Shown: in pieces, positions 48,901 through 59,680 of the stretch
How positions within the stretch are numbered: position 1 is the first letter of the stretch
Layout: the number at the start of each line of letters is the position of its first letter
Assembly: GCA_035235625.1 (NCBI GenBank)
Contig: CP141142.1
Coordinates: forward strand, 31,630,995-31,694,994
Source of the DNA: Saururus chinensis
Lineage: Eukaryota; Streptophyta; Magnoliopsida; Piperales; Saururaceae
DNA length: 64,000 nucleotides
Reading direction: 5' to 3'
The notes under the pieces: generated by a model
Database searches by the model: none
Told to the model about the DNA's origin: nothing
Seen by the model: the letters and a program-made list of their open reading frames with translations, nothing else
Position numbers and translations under genes: made by a program

Positions 48901-51900
48901 AAGCTGAGAATACTTGTACATGTCACCTTAATTGTATATGAACCTTACTTAGATGTGTTTTAGTCTAGGCACGAAGATGACTATGTATGTTTAAGTTTAG
49001 TATGATGCTCTACTTGATTTAAATCCATATTTCGGTTATTTCTTCTTCTTTACTTCATGACTCTAATAGCTTATGATCATGAGGATATCAATGCTTGCAC
49101 ATGTTAGTTTAATTACAAATAAACCATGTTTCAATTGTTTTTAGCTCAATTAAGAACATATCCATAAATGTATTTCTTACCCATGCTTATATGATTTTTA
49201 TTTATCATAAGTGGATTATGTTTCATACATTTAAAACTAATTAAGGTATGTTTATCTATGCTTGCATATGTATCATATCGCATACATCATGAGATGACTT
49301 AGTAAACGAAAATTACTCGTGTATAACAATGATTAATTGATTAGATGCGGTAGTTTTTCAAATTTACCACATTAGAGGTTTATCGAATAAGCTTTACATC
49401 CTTTCGGACGGGGTTACATTCCTTTGAGAACGTGTTTCCTCAATAGGTGAAAAGAACATAATATTATGAGTCTTTTTGGACATTAGAATCTAGACTAGTT
49501 TGTCTGTATGTATCGGTTTAGTAGGAAGTAATCTCCCCATTTACCCAAATTGCTTTAATTTTCTTTTCTAGAAATTTGAATTTCCTTTTAGGATTTCTAT
49601 GGTGAGTAGGTCTGCTTGTGCTTTGAAAAGGATAAGAGGGTTGTTTTCTATATTATGAGACATTCACCGTATTATTTATACATGTGTATACATTATAATG
49701 CCCATTGATACAAGTTGTGTAGGGACAATAATATTTATGTTTTGACATGATGCATACAGAATGATTATATTTGAACATGCAAGATAAAATATAGTTTGAT
49801 ACAATTGATAATGCAAGGTGAATGTAAATGTTGATAATTTATGCAGGATGTGAATGAACTATGAGGCTTAAATGACTGCAAGTGTATTATGAAATATGAA
49901 CGAGCCTATCATGCACAGGTAGTGCAAATGTGATTATGGAATGTGCTTTAACTCGTGACGCTCAGATGTAAATAATGAATGTGATGCATGTTTAAAGTGA
50001 TTTCTATAAGAAGAATGCATGTGGTGTCATCATGAGCTTATGTTTTATTTTAAAACCCTTATTAAGCTAAACTTACCCCTCTTTATTTTGTAGTTTTATT
50101 TTGGGGATGCATGTTGTGCCATACATATGCTTTGGATAGATTATATGTCAAGCTTGAGAATGAGTATGCACAATGAGAAGGGGCTAAATGCTTAGGTTAT
50201 TTTAGACTTGTGTTGTGTTTTGTTAATGTTAAGACTTGACATTGATTCATACTTTAGATAGCCTTGTAAGGGCTTAGACTTGTAGTCGTGTTGGCTTTAA
50301 ATTTGATATAGCTTTAGGGCTTATGACTATTTACTTTATGTGTTTATGTGGGTGTGATTATGACTAAGTGAGACTTAATTTTTATCCTTTTTTCCTTCTA
50401 TTATTTACTTTTACATAAAGGTTATGTGATGTGTACTTCAATAAGAACCCTTTTGGGTTAGTCTTATACTTCGTCGCACTTTGCCTCACCCTCTTAGACC
50501 GGGTTCGGGTCAAAGAGAGGTGTGTCACGGCATGACAATGTTTGTCTAATCTATTAGTGTAAATATCAGTGTATTGAATTGGTTAAAGATAAAGTTTTCA
50601 TGATTTATGATTGTTTTATATTAATGTGTAATATTAGTGTATTTAGTACGTATCAGAAGTAGGAAGAGGAGAGAATTATTTTTTATTAATTATGTTGTCT
50701 TATCCATTAGTGTAATATCTGTATTGAGTTGTAAATGATATACTTCTCATAATTTATGATTGTTTTATATTAATATGTGTATCTATTTAGTACATATAAG
50801 ATGCATAAATTTTTTCTTGCCATCAACAGCTTTTACCTAATCTCTCTGAATTCTCTCCAAAACCACATCTCTTTGGCCAACTGCGAGGAGATCGAGCTCC
50901 CAGTTTGTAATCCTTCCCACTGCCTTGAAAATTCCTCATTGATGCATAAGACTATTTGTATTGAACATTATTAACTGAATTTAATCACGAGATTGAAGGG
51001 TCTAGTACTTGACGCAGACATGATAGTTATCGAGTTTATTTTATTAGATTCTTATTATAATTACAAGTATATGTTTAGTATGTTCCTAATTTGAGAAGTT
51101 TTTTTTTGTTAAAATTTTATTTGGACTATCTTATGTTTTCAGAAATTTAGGGTCGGTTGATTTTGTTTCCTAGTATAGATTGTATCCCTTACCATGTAAA
51201 GGCCTATAAATTTATGCTTAATCTTTTACTACGGGATGATTTTGGAGTTAAATTTTTTGAAAAGGCACTCTCTTCCGTTAGTGGATTCCGACACCTACTG
51301 GTGGACTCCGGCAGCCCCAACTTTCCGGTGGACTCCAGGGGTCTCCTCTAGGTTCCTAGAGCACTATTCCTTCCCTACGCCACGCCTCATCTGTACCTCC
51401 CTCAAGACCCCACCTTGCACCCTTCTCCATCCCTGCGTCCCCTTTTTATTTTTGCCGCTGCAAACTCAGAAGACTCCATTGCTACCGCAAAGCCCTGACC
51501 CAGCCACTGAATTCGTCACCGCTGGTTAGCTGCATATGACTGCTTCTTTCCTCCCTGAAAGGTGGTGCCTTTCACCTGTTGCGCTGTTGAATAATCCAGC
51601 CACGTCCCCTTGCTCCTGTTCAGGTCCGTGTAATGTTGATCGAAGAGCCGAAGGCGACAGTTCAAGCTGTCAGAAGAGGAGACATCGTCTTGGAGTAGTA
51701 TCTGGGATGCTGCTGGAAGTGGGCAAGGACTGTTTCAGTTAGAACCTTTGACGAAGACGACTTTTTGAGCTGCCTGTTGGTTGGGCTTACTCATCTTAAC
51801 CAATCAAAAGTCATGTGTGAGTTTTTGTTGTGTACTTTTGATGTGAAAATATTATTTTCCTTTACTTGTTCTCGTGTGTTAGTGGAATCATACAACCTAT

Positions 51901-54900
51901 CCTACGCTGAAACCCATTTTAAAAAGTCTATTTGTATCTTACAATTTAAGTCTTCCTAAAATCCAACAACCTTAGAGCCCAAAAACCTCATTGTTATTTT
52001 CAGTCATATCTATTTGGCCCATGATATATATCTTAGTCCTACCTAGAAGTTTTACTTCCAAAAACTTCCAACGAAACTTTGCGTAATTACTCAGGTCTTT
52101 TTAATTACATCTTTATTATAATTATTGAATTAGCCTAAACTTTACATTGCTAGTTACTTGCAGAATTGTTCGTTAGTTCCATTACATAATTTCCATTTAA
52201 CTCAAGCATTGTTTTACATCAGTACTCCTTCAATGCTACACAGAACAAACCAATTTAAAGAAGTACAACAGTAACAATGAAAGTATCCTAAGTGTCAACA
52301 ACCAATTAAAAAATCATGGGAAAGATAACTGTAACCAACAAAAAGCATGAAATAATTAGTCATACCTTATGCTTGGAGGAAATTCCACCTGTAAAACATG
52401 AATCTTTACAAATTAGTATCATCGTAATAGACATAAAATCAATATGATGTAACTAAAAAGATTCTTTTTTACGGAAAAGTTTAAACGCACCCGGGCTCAC
52501 GCGCGACTGAGTGAGTCCGGGTGCTCCGACGGCTCACGTTACTTTTATTTTGGGCATAAATGCCCCGTGACTAATTTGAGCAATCAAATATAAATCCAAC
52601 GGCTCACAGCGGTTGGCCTCATGCAGTTGCCCATGAGCCCAAACGCGTTTAAACAGGACTCTTCTTTTTCAAGTATGTTTATACTTAAAGTTTGATTATT
52701 TGAGTATGAATTTTGAATACCAGTGAGATGATCTCAATAGATCTCTACCTAAACCCAGCTGGAGGCCACTGCCCCGTCAATTGAGAGACCCTTTCTTTGA
52801 CCTCTCTCTCAAGAAAGCATGTCATTTGAGTCCAGAAGTGACAATTTCATCAAACCCTACCTAAATTTCCCTTTAATCTCCACATTATTTCCTCACAGAT
52901 ACCCTAATTGTTATTTTCCACTCAAGAAAATCCCCTTAACAGGTGGGAGGTTCTGCAATATTCTATACTACATATCACCAAGCCTATGGCATACTAAAGT
53001 AATATGTTAGATAACCGTTGCTCTCCCAAAAGCTCAAGCTATTAAGAAATGGATTATCAATATATTTACTTCATATTCCAACATTCCTATGCAGGTGAAA
53101 GCAATTAAGCTTTGCATGTAAACACACATAGGCGGCGCAAATCTGCATCCAGCAGGACTAGAAACCACAACCTGGGCTATGATTCCATGCTAGATAACCA
53201 GTTCTCTAACAGGATATCATAGCCCAAGTTGTGGGTTGCAACAGCAGTTATCTAACATGGTACAAAGGCCAAGTTGTGGGTTCTAGGCCCGCTGATCGTG
53301 GGTGTGTGCCTCCTACGTGTGTTCACGTGCAAAGCTTGATGAATACTTGCACATGCCGGGGGTGTTGGAATATGAAGTAAATATATTGAAATTTTGTTTC
53401 CTTCCAGCTCAAGCTTGGGGGAACAACGGTTATCTAATTATCTAACATAAAATATAACTATTTTTTTTATTGCATGGTATTAACAGAAAAGTTCAGTGAC
53501 TCAAAAGGACTAAAACAACCTAGCACTCCCCATCACCACAAATAATTGAACCCGGTACATTCACGCCTAGAGTGTGCTTGACTAACACAACCAACTTAGT
53601 TGCACACATTTAAATTTACTTCGTCTTCACAACAAGTTGAATTTGCTTCGTCTTTTCTTTATTGATTTTGAGAATATAGAAACTACTTACCTGCAGATGG
53701 GTTCCTTGGTTTATAGGAATCAAAAGGCATAGCATCTGTCTCAATGGATGAACCCTTGTGTAAATCAACAAAATTTACTACAGTTGCATAATCCTTTCCT
53801 TTATCGTCATGGGAACTTGTCACAAGGTGGACCCTTTCTTCCTTACCACCAAAAACCGAAGGTGGAGCCAGCATCCCATGAAAGGAATTTCCATTCTCCT
53901 GAGTAGAGACACTTGATTCCCTGATCATTTGACTTCTGTGAGAGACATTCATGTCAGTCTTCTTGGTGACTAACACATTATGAGTTGTTTTTGAGAACTT
54001 CGGGGGTGCTCCTAGGACCGTCTCCACAGATTTCACTGTAGTACATATTTGCAATGTCTGCGTGTCTCTCATGGAACATTCTGTCATTCTGTGAAGGTTT
54101 ACACAGTCACCCGTCAAACTATTAAACCTGGAGACACCTGGATCATTCCTTAAGTTTGGTAATAGTCTGGCACCAAAAAGTTTGCTGTTGTTTCCCTGTT
54201 TTGCCTCAACACTGGCAAAACGTTGATATTCTGATAAAGACAAACTATCATCCGTCTGTCTCATGGAGTTACTTTGTGAACATTGATCAAGTAATCTCCT
54301 GTCAGTTTTCATGTCGAGCATAGAAGAGGAGTTATAATTGCCGGTGAGATGTTCAGAGTGGGATATTGTGTTAAAACCATCTTCTTTTCTAGATGTACTC
54401 CAAGTATTAAGTCCTGTCGGTTCAAAATTATGTAGTACAGTAGTGGAAGTTGAGCTTCTAAACCTGTCCTCAACAGACCTCCAAGAAGCAGGCAGATATT
54501 TTTTGCACCGAGTCTCCTTCGTTTCTAGTCGTTGTGACTCCACCTGAAAACAGTGCTCTTTTAGCAAACCTGCGTCATTAGCAAATAGTTCCCATTTTCC
54601 ATCATTGTGAGACGCGGTAGAATCACAATTAAAGATAGGAAGGTTTATCCCGGAGGACAACTCGCTGCTTACATTGTCATTAGGTCCTACCATTGACAAC
54701 TGTGTCCATTTTCTTGTCTTAGGACATGAATGAGGCATTGAAGCTTCTGTGAAATGCTCCACATCTAAAGATGATTTTGATAACTTGGACAGGGATATGT
54801 TGTTCAGTCGAGCTTCTCTAGTGTATGGAGTGTCTCCTTGCACCACTGGTGATCCTGTGTTACCTTCCATCCAACTACTTTCAGATGTTTCTTCAATATT

Positions 54901-55194
54901 AGATGTGTCCCTCCTCGATTTAAAGTTTTTAGCACTGGACTCGGGATAATCACTACCTCCAGCACTGGATGCTGGCCTTTTCCTGCTACCTGAAGACTGT
55001 GAAACTTGATTAATCCGACTCTGCTTAATAATGGGGTGATCTTTATCTCCGTCATCATTGACGTTGTCATGTTCATGAAGTTGTAAGGTTGGAACACATT
55101 TTGACTGCATCCAATGGGCCATCCACAATGGTTGACAAGGATGGATAGCTTCTGCAGATTTAGCCGCCTGTTCTATGGCAACATGATAGGACAT
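42930..55194 (-). CDS. Plant protein of unknown function, 776 aa, 4 coding exons with two microexons
   Basis: Seen: minus-strand coding exons 53691-55194, 52366-52388 (23 nt), 44027-44056 (30 nt) and 42930-43703 join in phase to 2331 nt. Introns: 1302 bp (GT-AG), 8309 bp (GT-AG) and 323 bp with a GC donor (AG/GCAAGT). The start is the first ATG after an in-frame stop: MSYHVAIEQAAKSAEAIHPC. The body is Ser-rich, polar and without membrane segments or a domain I can name. The C-terminal end (SLSHPWIQRWRRH, then KQYPSIAAMALMGKAVNN and CEFRKRGPVVVWKT) has the feel of a conserved plant module. A basic stretch (KRPASSAGGSDYPESSAKNF) hints at the nucleus. I do not know its role. The 8.3-kb intron holds an LTR, a gypsy fragment and repeats, yet splice sites and frame are kept, so the gene is probably functional. 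Confidence 0.82.
44600..46430 (+). mobile_element. Ty3/gypsy retrotransposon fragment (protease region), broken
   Basis: It lies in intron 2 of the 42930-55194 gene, antisense to it. The part at about 46020-46418 resembles the retropepsin-like region that follows gag in plant Ty3/gypsy elements (ISDCPPLDVMVGDASKQ and LKGDDLVLGI are the guiding matches). The upstream 44600-46000 is GC-richer and may belong to the same element, but no other domain was recognised. No LTRs were found. It is an incomplete fossil. Confidence 0.55.
47685..50535 (+). mobile_element. Solo LTR of the main family, 2851 bp
   Basis: It begins TATAAGATCTTCT and ends GGCATGACA, flanked by an exact ATGTT duplication (47680-47684 and 50536-50540). 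The insertion point falls in a 155-bp tandem repeat whose sequence continues across the element, which independently fixes both ends. It has the donor-like CTTAAGGTAAG (about 48106-48116), TTCGAA-type sites (about 48715-48810), the ATTAAGCTAAACTTACCCC block near 50070 and the GACCGGGTTCGGGTC terminal block (about 50496-50510). No coding region. It sits in the 8.3-kb intron. Confidence 0.88.
50541..50810. repeat. 155-bp tandem repeat
   Basis: Two units start at about 50541 and 50696 (TGTCTAATCTATTAGTG and TGTCTTATCCATTAGTG) and share TTTATGATTGTTTTATATTA. A partial unit before the LTR (about 47650-47684, TTTTTTATTAATTATGTT) belongs to the same array. Confidence 0.8.
50811..52365. other. Intronic DNA with a GC-richer unrecognised block
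   Basis: 51270-51740 is GC-richer, with overlapping plus-strand open frames containing three GTGGA(T/C)TCC repeats. It may be an old gene fragment or retroelement remnant; no similarity is recognised. The rest is AT-rich intron. Confidence 0.35.
52468..52662. mobile_element. MITE of about 195 bp in intron 1
   Basis: The ends are inverted: GTTTAAACGCACCCGGGCTC at the left, and the complement of the right end reads GTTTAAACGCGTTTGGGCTC. A second small hairpin, CACCCGGGCTC...GAGTCCGGGTG, lies inside the left half. Flanks are T-rich on both sides (GATTCTTTTTT and GACTCTTCTTTTT), so a target duplication is likely but not exact. Confidence 0.6.
53008..53443. mobile_element. Foldback element, about 436 bp, in intron 1
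   Basis: The left arm begins TTAGATAACCGTTGCTCTCC. The complement of the right end begins TTAGATAACCGTTGTTCCCC. Arms of about 170-200 bp share AATATATTTACTTCATATTC, AAGCTTTGCA(T/C)GTAAACACAC and a CACAAC(C/T)TGG(G/C)C block. It is non-coding. The same vocabulary occurs in TAF15 intron 3. Confidence 0.75.
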
Positions 55195-56600
55195 AATGAC
55201 TTGCAGAGGTTGTGAGCCTTCCAACTTGTAGATAGGTCAAAGTTCATTTCATTGATCTAATAAGAAAAGAAGATAAACCAAATATAAACCACATATTCAG
55301 AATCAACAGGAAAAGAAGAGTAGATAACAATAAAAAACAAATCAATATGCTAAGCATAAGCTCATTGTAAGAATAATTATTTCCAAGAGCTGAGAACAAG
55401 TCTTGAGAATTGAGATCAAAACATATAGAAATATTGAAGTGTCTTTTCTTGCGTAGATCATGCAAGAATTCAATTGCAATTTAAATGGCAACTAATGCTA
55501 GGCCGATTCTAACCTGTTTTTTTTTTTTCTGAATATCTACATCAATGATTTTCGCAAACCAGCTGCACCTGGCGCACGGACTCTTCTCTGTAATTAATCT
55601 CCGTAATTGGTCACTTCCCACCTTCGGGAGCATGATTATATTCCTTATCATATACAAAGGTACAGTCTAGTCACTCTACCTCATCCTTCTTGAAACTCAT
55701 GACCAATTTTTCATCATGCATGTTAGCAAAAGAATCACCTCCCAATTTTATCTAGTAATATCACAAAATACGTTCAACATGTATAGTGACAGAATGGGGA
55801 GTTTCACTTTGAGTATATAATTCTTTTTAAGTTGATGTAGCTTCTTCAAAGAAATCAGGCAATGTTAACAACAAATATCAATAAACAAAAATTTCCTAGA
55901 AGATTCAATACATAGAACAAACTATGCAAGAAGAAATATGAATTTCTTTTACTGGGAGAAACAAAAAACACTGATGAAATGATCTAGGAACAGAACAAAA
56001 CATGCCGGTCAACAGTAGCAAGCCAGAAACAGAGTGACTGAGATTCAAACCGGCAATTTCTTAGGAAACACTGATCGAATGATCTCCACAACTAAATCAC
56101 GTGTGAACAAAACACTCGCCTAATTAAAAATTCCAAACCATAGCATCAAAATTGACCACATTTTTCTACGATCTAACCTCCACCCTTCAATCACACAGTA
56201 TTGGCACCGCCAAAGACTGAGAAAACTCAGAGCACAGGACAAAAACAGATGTCCCCGGATCTCCACTTCCAGCTAAAACCCATCAACAAAAGCTAATACC
56301 AGAACAGAGCACCCACTTCACAGGGGGCTAACAAACGAATACAAAGAGATAAGAGGGGGCGAATGGGACAGAAGCCCACGCCTAACACCGCCATTACTGT
56401 CAGAAGAAACGCTACCTGCAGATGGGAAAAGGCACCACCATTTTCGCTCAAGAAACGGACCAGCGGAAGATGGGTTCGTCGACTAGCTGCTAACCTGGGC
56501 GGTTCCAAGGACCAAAGAGCTAGCTCGGCGGTGGCAGTTTGCAGAGAAGGCAGCGCGTTCGTGCTGGAAGGCCGCGCGGTTTTTCTGGTGGCGCAGATTG
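55195..56600 (-). promoter_or_regulatory. 5' UTR and promoter region of the 42930-55194 gene
   Basis: A polypyrimidine stretch and TTATTAG acceptor precede position 55256 on the minus strand, so 55195-55256 is probably the end of a 5' UTR exon joined to an upstream one. A candidate donor (CTGCAG/GTAGCG) is at 56415-56416. Sequence above it to about 56760 is CpG-rich, as expected of a promoter region. Spliced this way, the leader has a 12-codon upstream frame. The upstream exon is a guess. Confidence 0.4.
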
Positions 56601-56845
56601 TCGTCGGGGACAGTAGAAATGGCTCATTCAAAGCGGACTGGATATTTCGAAAGATGGAAGAGACGTGGCCTGATATTTCCAAGTAAGCGGTTCCTCGTGG
56701 AAGTACATATTCTTGGAGACGGCGGCAGTGTCTGGGTTGAAAAGCAACAATCAATACGACGCCGTTTTTTTTTGCCGTTTATAGGGAAAAATTCAAGTAG
56801 ACTCATTATAAGCTGCGGTTTTTTGGGCATGTTTAATAAGTCATT

Positions 56846-57230
56846 TAGGGCCTGTTAGGGGTTCTGGAAAAATTAAATGGAAAATAAGTTTTCTTGGAAA
56901 AAGATATTACATGCGGTTAGGGGCTGTAGAAAATTAAAATATGGAAAATTTTAGTTTTCCAACCCATGGAAATAAGGGTGGAAAACTGGGATTTATTTCC
57001 CGACCCCCGTATCCTCTGGAAATAAAATTTCCTACCAGGCATTTGAAAGGGAAAAATATTTTTTCCTAACACTCCTCCTTAGGCCAATTTGAAAGGCATT
57101 TTGAAGGGAAAAATATTTTTTTCTAGTGCAAAATATCAAATTAAAAAGAAAAAATTGTTTTCTCTTCTAACTCTCCTCGGGAAAGTATTAGGGGGAGAAA
57201 ACACTTCCCCACCCTCCCAAACGGCCCCTA
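56846..57230. mobile_element. hAT-type MITE, about 385 bp, possibly inside an older one
   Basis: Left end TAGGGCCTGTTAGGGG. The complement of the right end reads TAGGGGCCGTTTGGGAGG, the widespread plant hAT MITE type. Outside it, GGGCATGTTTAATAAGTC (about 56825) and the complement of about 57448, CGGTCTGTTTAACAACCAC, form a second inverted pair, suggesting an older host MITE (about 56824-57448). Target duplications are not clear. Confidence 0.6.
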
Positions 57231-57785
57231 AGGAGTCTTAAGATACTTCTTTCCTTTTTCAAATGGCTTGCTAAAAATACCCTTATAACTTATTTGGTAA
57301 TTAATTTAAACATTAACTTTCTTTGTAAGTTAAATAAAAATATAAAAAATATCACATTGTAAAGAAAACCACTTTGAAAAGGGTTGGAGAATAAAGTCCT
57401 TAAAGGCCATTTTATTTGGTTTTCAAAGTGGTTGTTAAACAGACCGTAAGTGACTAGGTCCTAGGATCACATCAATTTTGCAAGTTCGAGTGGGCCTTAA
57501 ATGAAACTCACATTGAGGCCATTCTATAAATGGGAGAGTGTCTTGCAGGGTTAAAGTGGCAGTAGCATTTTATGCCAAAAACACCATTAATTTGTAAAAG
57601 TCGTTTCACTTTTTTACTTGTTAATGCTATTTACAATCAATCATTTTTTACCATTTCACTATAAATAAAATTGTACAAAATGATCCTATGAAATAGTGTT
57701 GAAGGCATCATCTTTTTAAAAAACATCAAAGGCAATAAATATAGACAAAAAGAACTCCCACAAATAAAATCCCAAGTAAAGAACA

Positions 57786-57989
57786 TTAAAAGTGGAAAGC
57801 CAATGAAACCTGATAGTGCAAGTGAGCTCCGGTGAGGGCATTGGCACCCTTCTCGCTAGTACAAAGTGCACATACGTTCTCAATCATCTTGGGGACATCC
57901 TTGACAAAGAATTCCACCACAATTTGTCCTTCCAACTCTCCGCTAATGTTGAACATCCAGAAGAACCAAAGCTTCTTGTTTGCCATCAT
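57786..57989 (-). pseudogene. Cyclophilin-40-like gene fragment
   Basis: A 67-codon minus-strand frame reads MMANKKLWFFWMFNISG, then GELEGQIVVEFFVKDVPKMI, ENVCALCTSEKGANALTG and AHLHYQ. This is the N-terminal part of a cyclophilin PPIase domain, nearest to the CYP40 type (GGELEGRIVVELYKDVVPKT and RALCTGEKG...TGVPLHY in plants, from memory). LHYQ is followed by GTTTCATT, which could be a worn splice donor. The remaining two thirds of the domain, including the catalytic Arg and FxxxQ region, and any TPR part were not found downstream. It is a 5' fragment of a duplicated gene, probably dead. Confidence 0.65.
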
Positions 57990-59150
57990 TTGTAAATGGT
58001 AGATGGAGGAGCTTATTTTGTAGAATTGAGAATTCTATAAATGGTAAATAGAGAAGTTTACTTTGTAGAATTGAGTACTCTATAAATGGTAGACAGAGGA
58101 GGAGTTTGTATATAACGCAAATTTAAGCATATGAAGCAAAGAGTTATAGCATGAACATCTACACTGTTTGAAATGAAAGGTAACAATGGGTAAGCTAAAA
58201 GGTTGCGAGCACTTGTGTCCCCTCTCTCCTCTCCAGCTTCTAATGTAGGAAGACAATGTAGAATCCGTAGTTATATATAGATACACATGTAATAAAAACT
58301 TTAACCATCTACTTATCAAGTTTAAACTCTTAATGAACGCCTTTTAAATATTGAAATACACAATAGATCATACAGTATTATAAAGGGCATAATCAAATGG
58401 TAGGTGGCAAAAGGTTTTGTCTTGATTACATATTTATCCCTTAACAACTTAGACCGTTTAACCTTAATTAATTGCTAATTATGTACTAAATAAATTTTAA
58501 AAGTTATTTTAGTGTTAAAAAGTTAAAATTAAGTGCTTTATAATAGTATAGATTTAGAAACATAAAATTACAAATGATTATGTAAGAATTCTGTACATGT
58601 AAGTTTAATGTACAAAAATTAATTTTTTTAAAAATAAATTTAAAATTAAAATTAAATTAATTTAAGAAGTTAAGAACTTAGACACTTATGTGATACTTAT
58701 TTTGAAGGAAATATTTTTACTCTATTTTTTTTACAAGAAAAGCTTACTCCCCTTGTAATTAAACTAAAAAATGTGAATCACATGTTGTAAAGTATAACTC
58801 ATATTCTCAATGAAAGGTTGGAGTAACTTTTTTATTTTTAATAAATAGAATAAAAATATTAATATTTTCTTTTTAAAAAGTTTTTCATAGTCTATTCTAA
58901 CAATAAGCCCAAAGTAAAAATACTTATAAGAACCACAATATATATATTAGTACTAATATGTACTACCAGGTGCTAGTACTAGCATATGCAAAGTCGATGT
59001 CAAAGATAAAAAGTTCCTTCTACATTTCTTTTCCGGTACTGATCTGATCTTAGAATAGAACATAAAAAAATGCTTCCAATCCACGCAATGCCAAAACCTG
59101 TCATATGTGTTGTCAAAAGCAACCAAAAGCTAACTACATCTGAGGGCGAG
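57990..59150. other. AT-rich intergenic DNA, no gene seen
   Basis: Very AT-rich. Two copies of a GAGTACTCTATAAATGGTA / GAATTCTATAAATGGTAAAT unit near 58022-58095 form a short direct repeat. No other feature is seen. Confidence 0.5.
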
Positions 59151-59680
59151 TGTATCCACACGAACAACCTCTAATCCCAACCGCCTCGTCACTGCGTGGA
59201 GCTACGGCCACAGCTGCCTGGAAAAATCAGATTCCCAGGTTTTCTAAACAAGAGTGACGAAGCAAATCCACCGCCACAGAATCCTCCTCAAATGCCGACG
59301 TCGACACTTTTTCCCATGATTGGGCCAAGCTTATCTTTGCGCGCTTTTCGCTTTTCCTTTTTTAAAAACATTTTATTAGCCCCGCTTGCTATAAGCGCTC
59401 GCAGCACGCTCACAAAGACGAATCAACGTGGGACCACGCCCGGGCCCGCATGGGGCACGCGAGCACGCTGCAAGCGTTTGTACCTGCGAAAATGCAAACA
59501 AAAAAAGAGAGTAGCCCATTTTCTTGCTGAAACCCCGGCCGTTGTGCGGGGTCGGTGCGGCCGGACGAAGCCACTGGCTGCATGTGCTGCGGGCGGTGCG
59601 GCCGCATGTAGCCATTGTGGCATACATGGCCAAACAAAGTTGCATAAGCGTAGTGTAGATATTGCTAAATAAATGGCTTC
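59150..59680. other. GC-rich island with inverted repeats, function unknown
   Basis: About 59390-59650 is GC-rich in an AT-rich setting. CGCTCGCAGCACGCTC (about 59395-59410) faces an inverted GAGCACGCTGCAAGCG (about 59462-59477). GGTGCGGCCG occurs twice (about 59551 and 59595). Open frames of up to 158 codons exist on both strands at once, as GC-rich DNA allows. None is recognised. It could be a promoter island or a worn element. Confidence 0.4.

Noticed and set aside
56293-56754. 153-codon minus-strand frame and overlapping plus-strand frames
   Set aside because: Lies in the CpG-rich promoter and 5' UTR region of the 42930-55194 gene; no recognisable domain.
59196-59672. 158-codon plus-strand frame with overlapping minus-strand frames
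   Set aside because: GC-rich DNA open on both strands; no similarity or splice structure.
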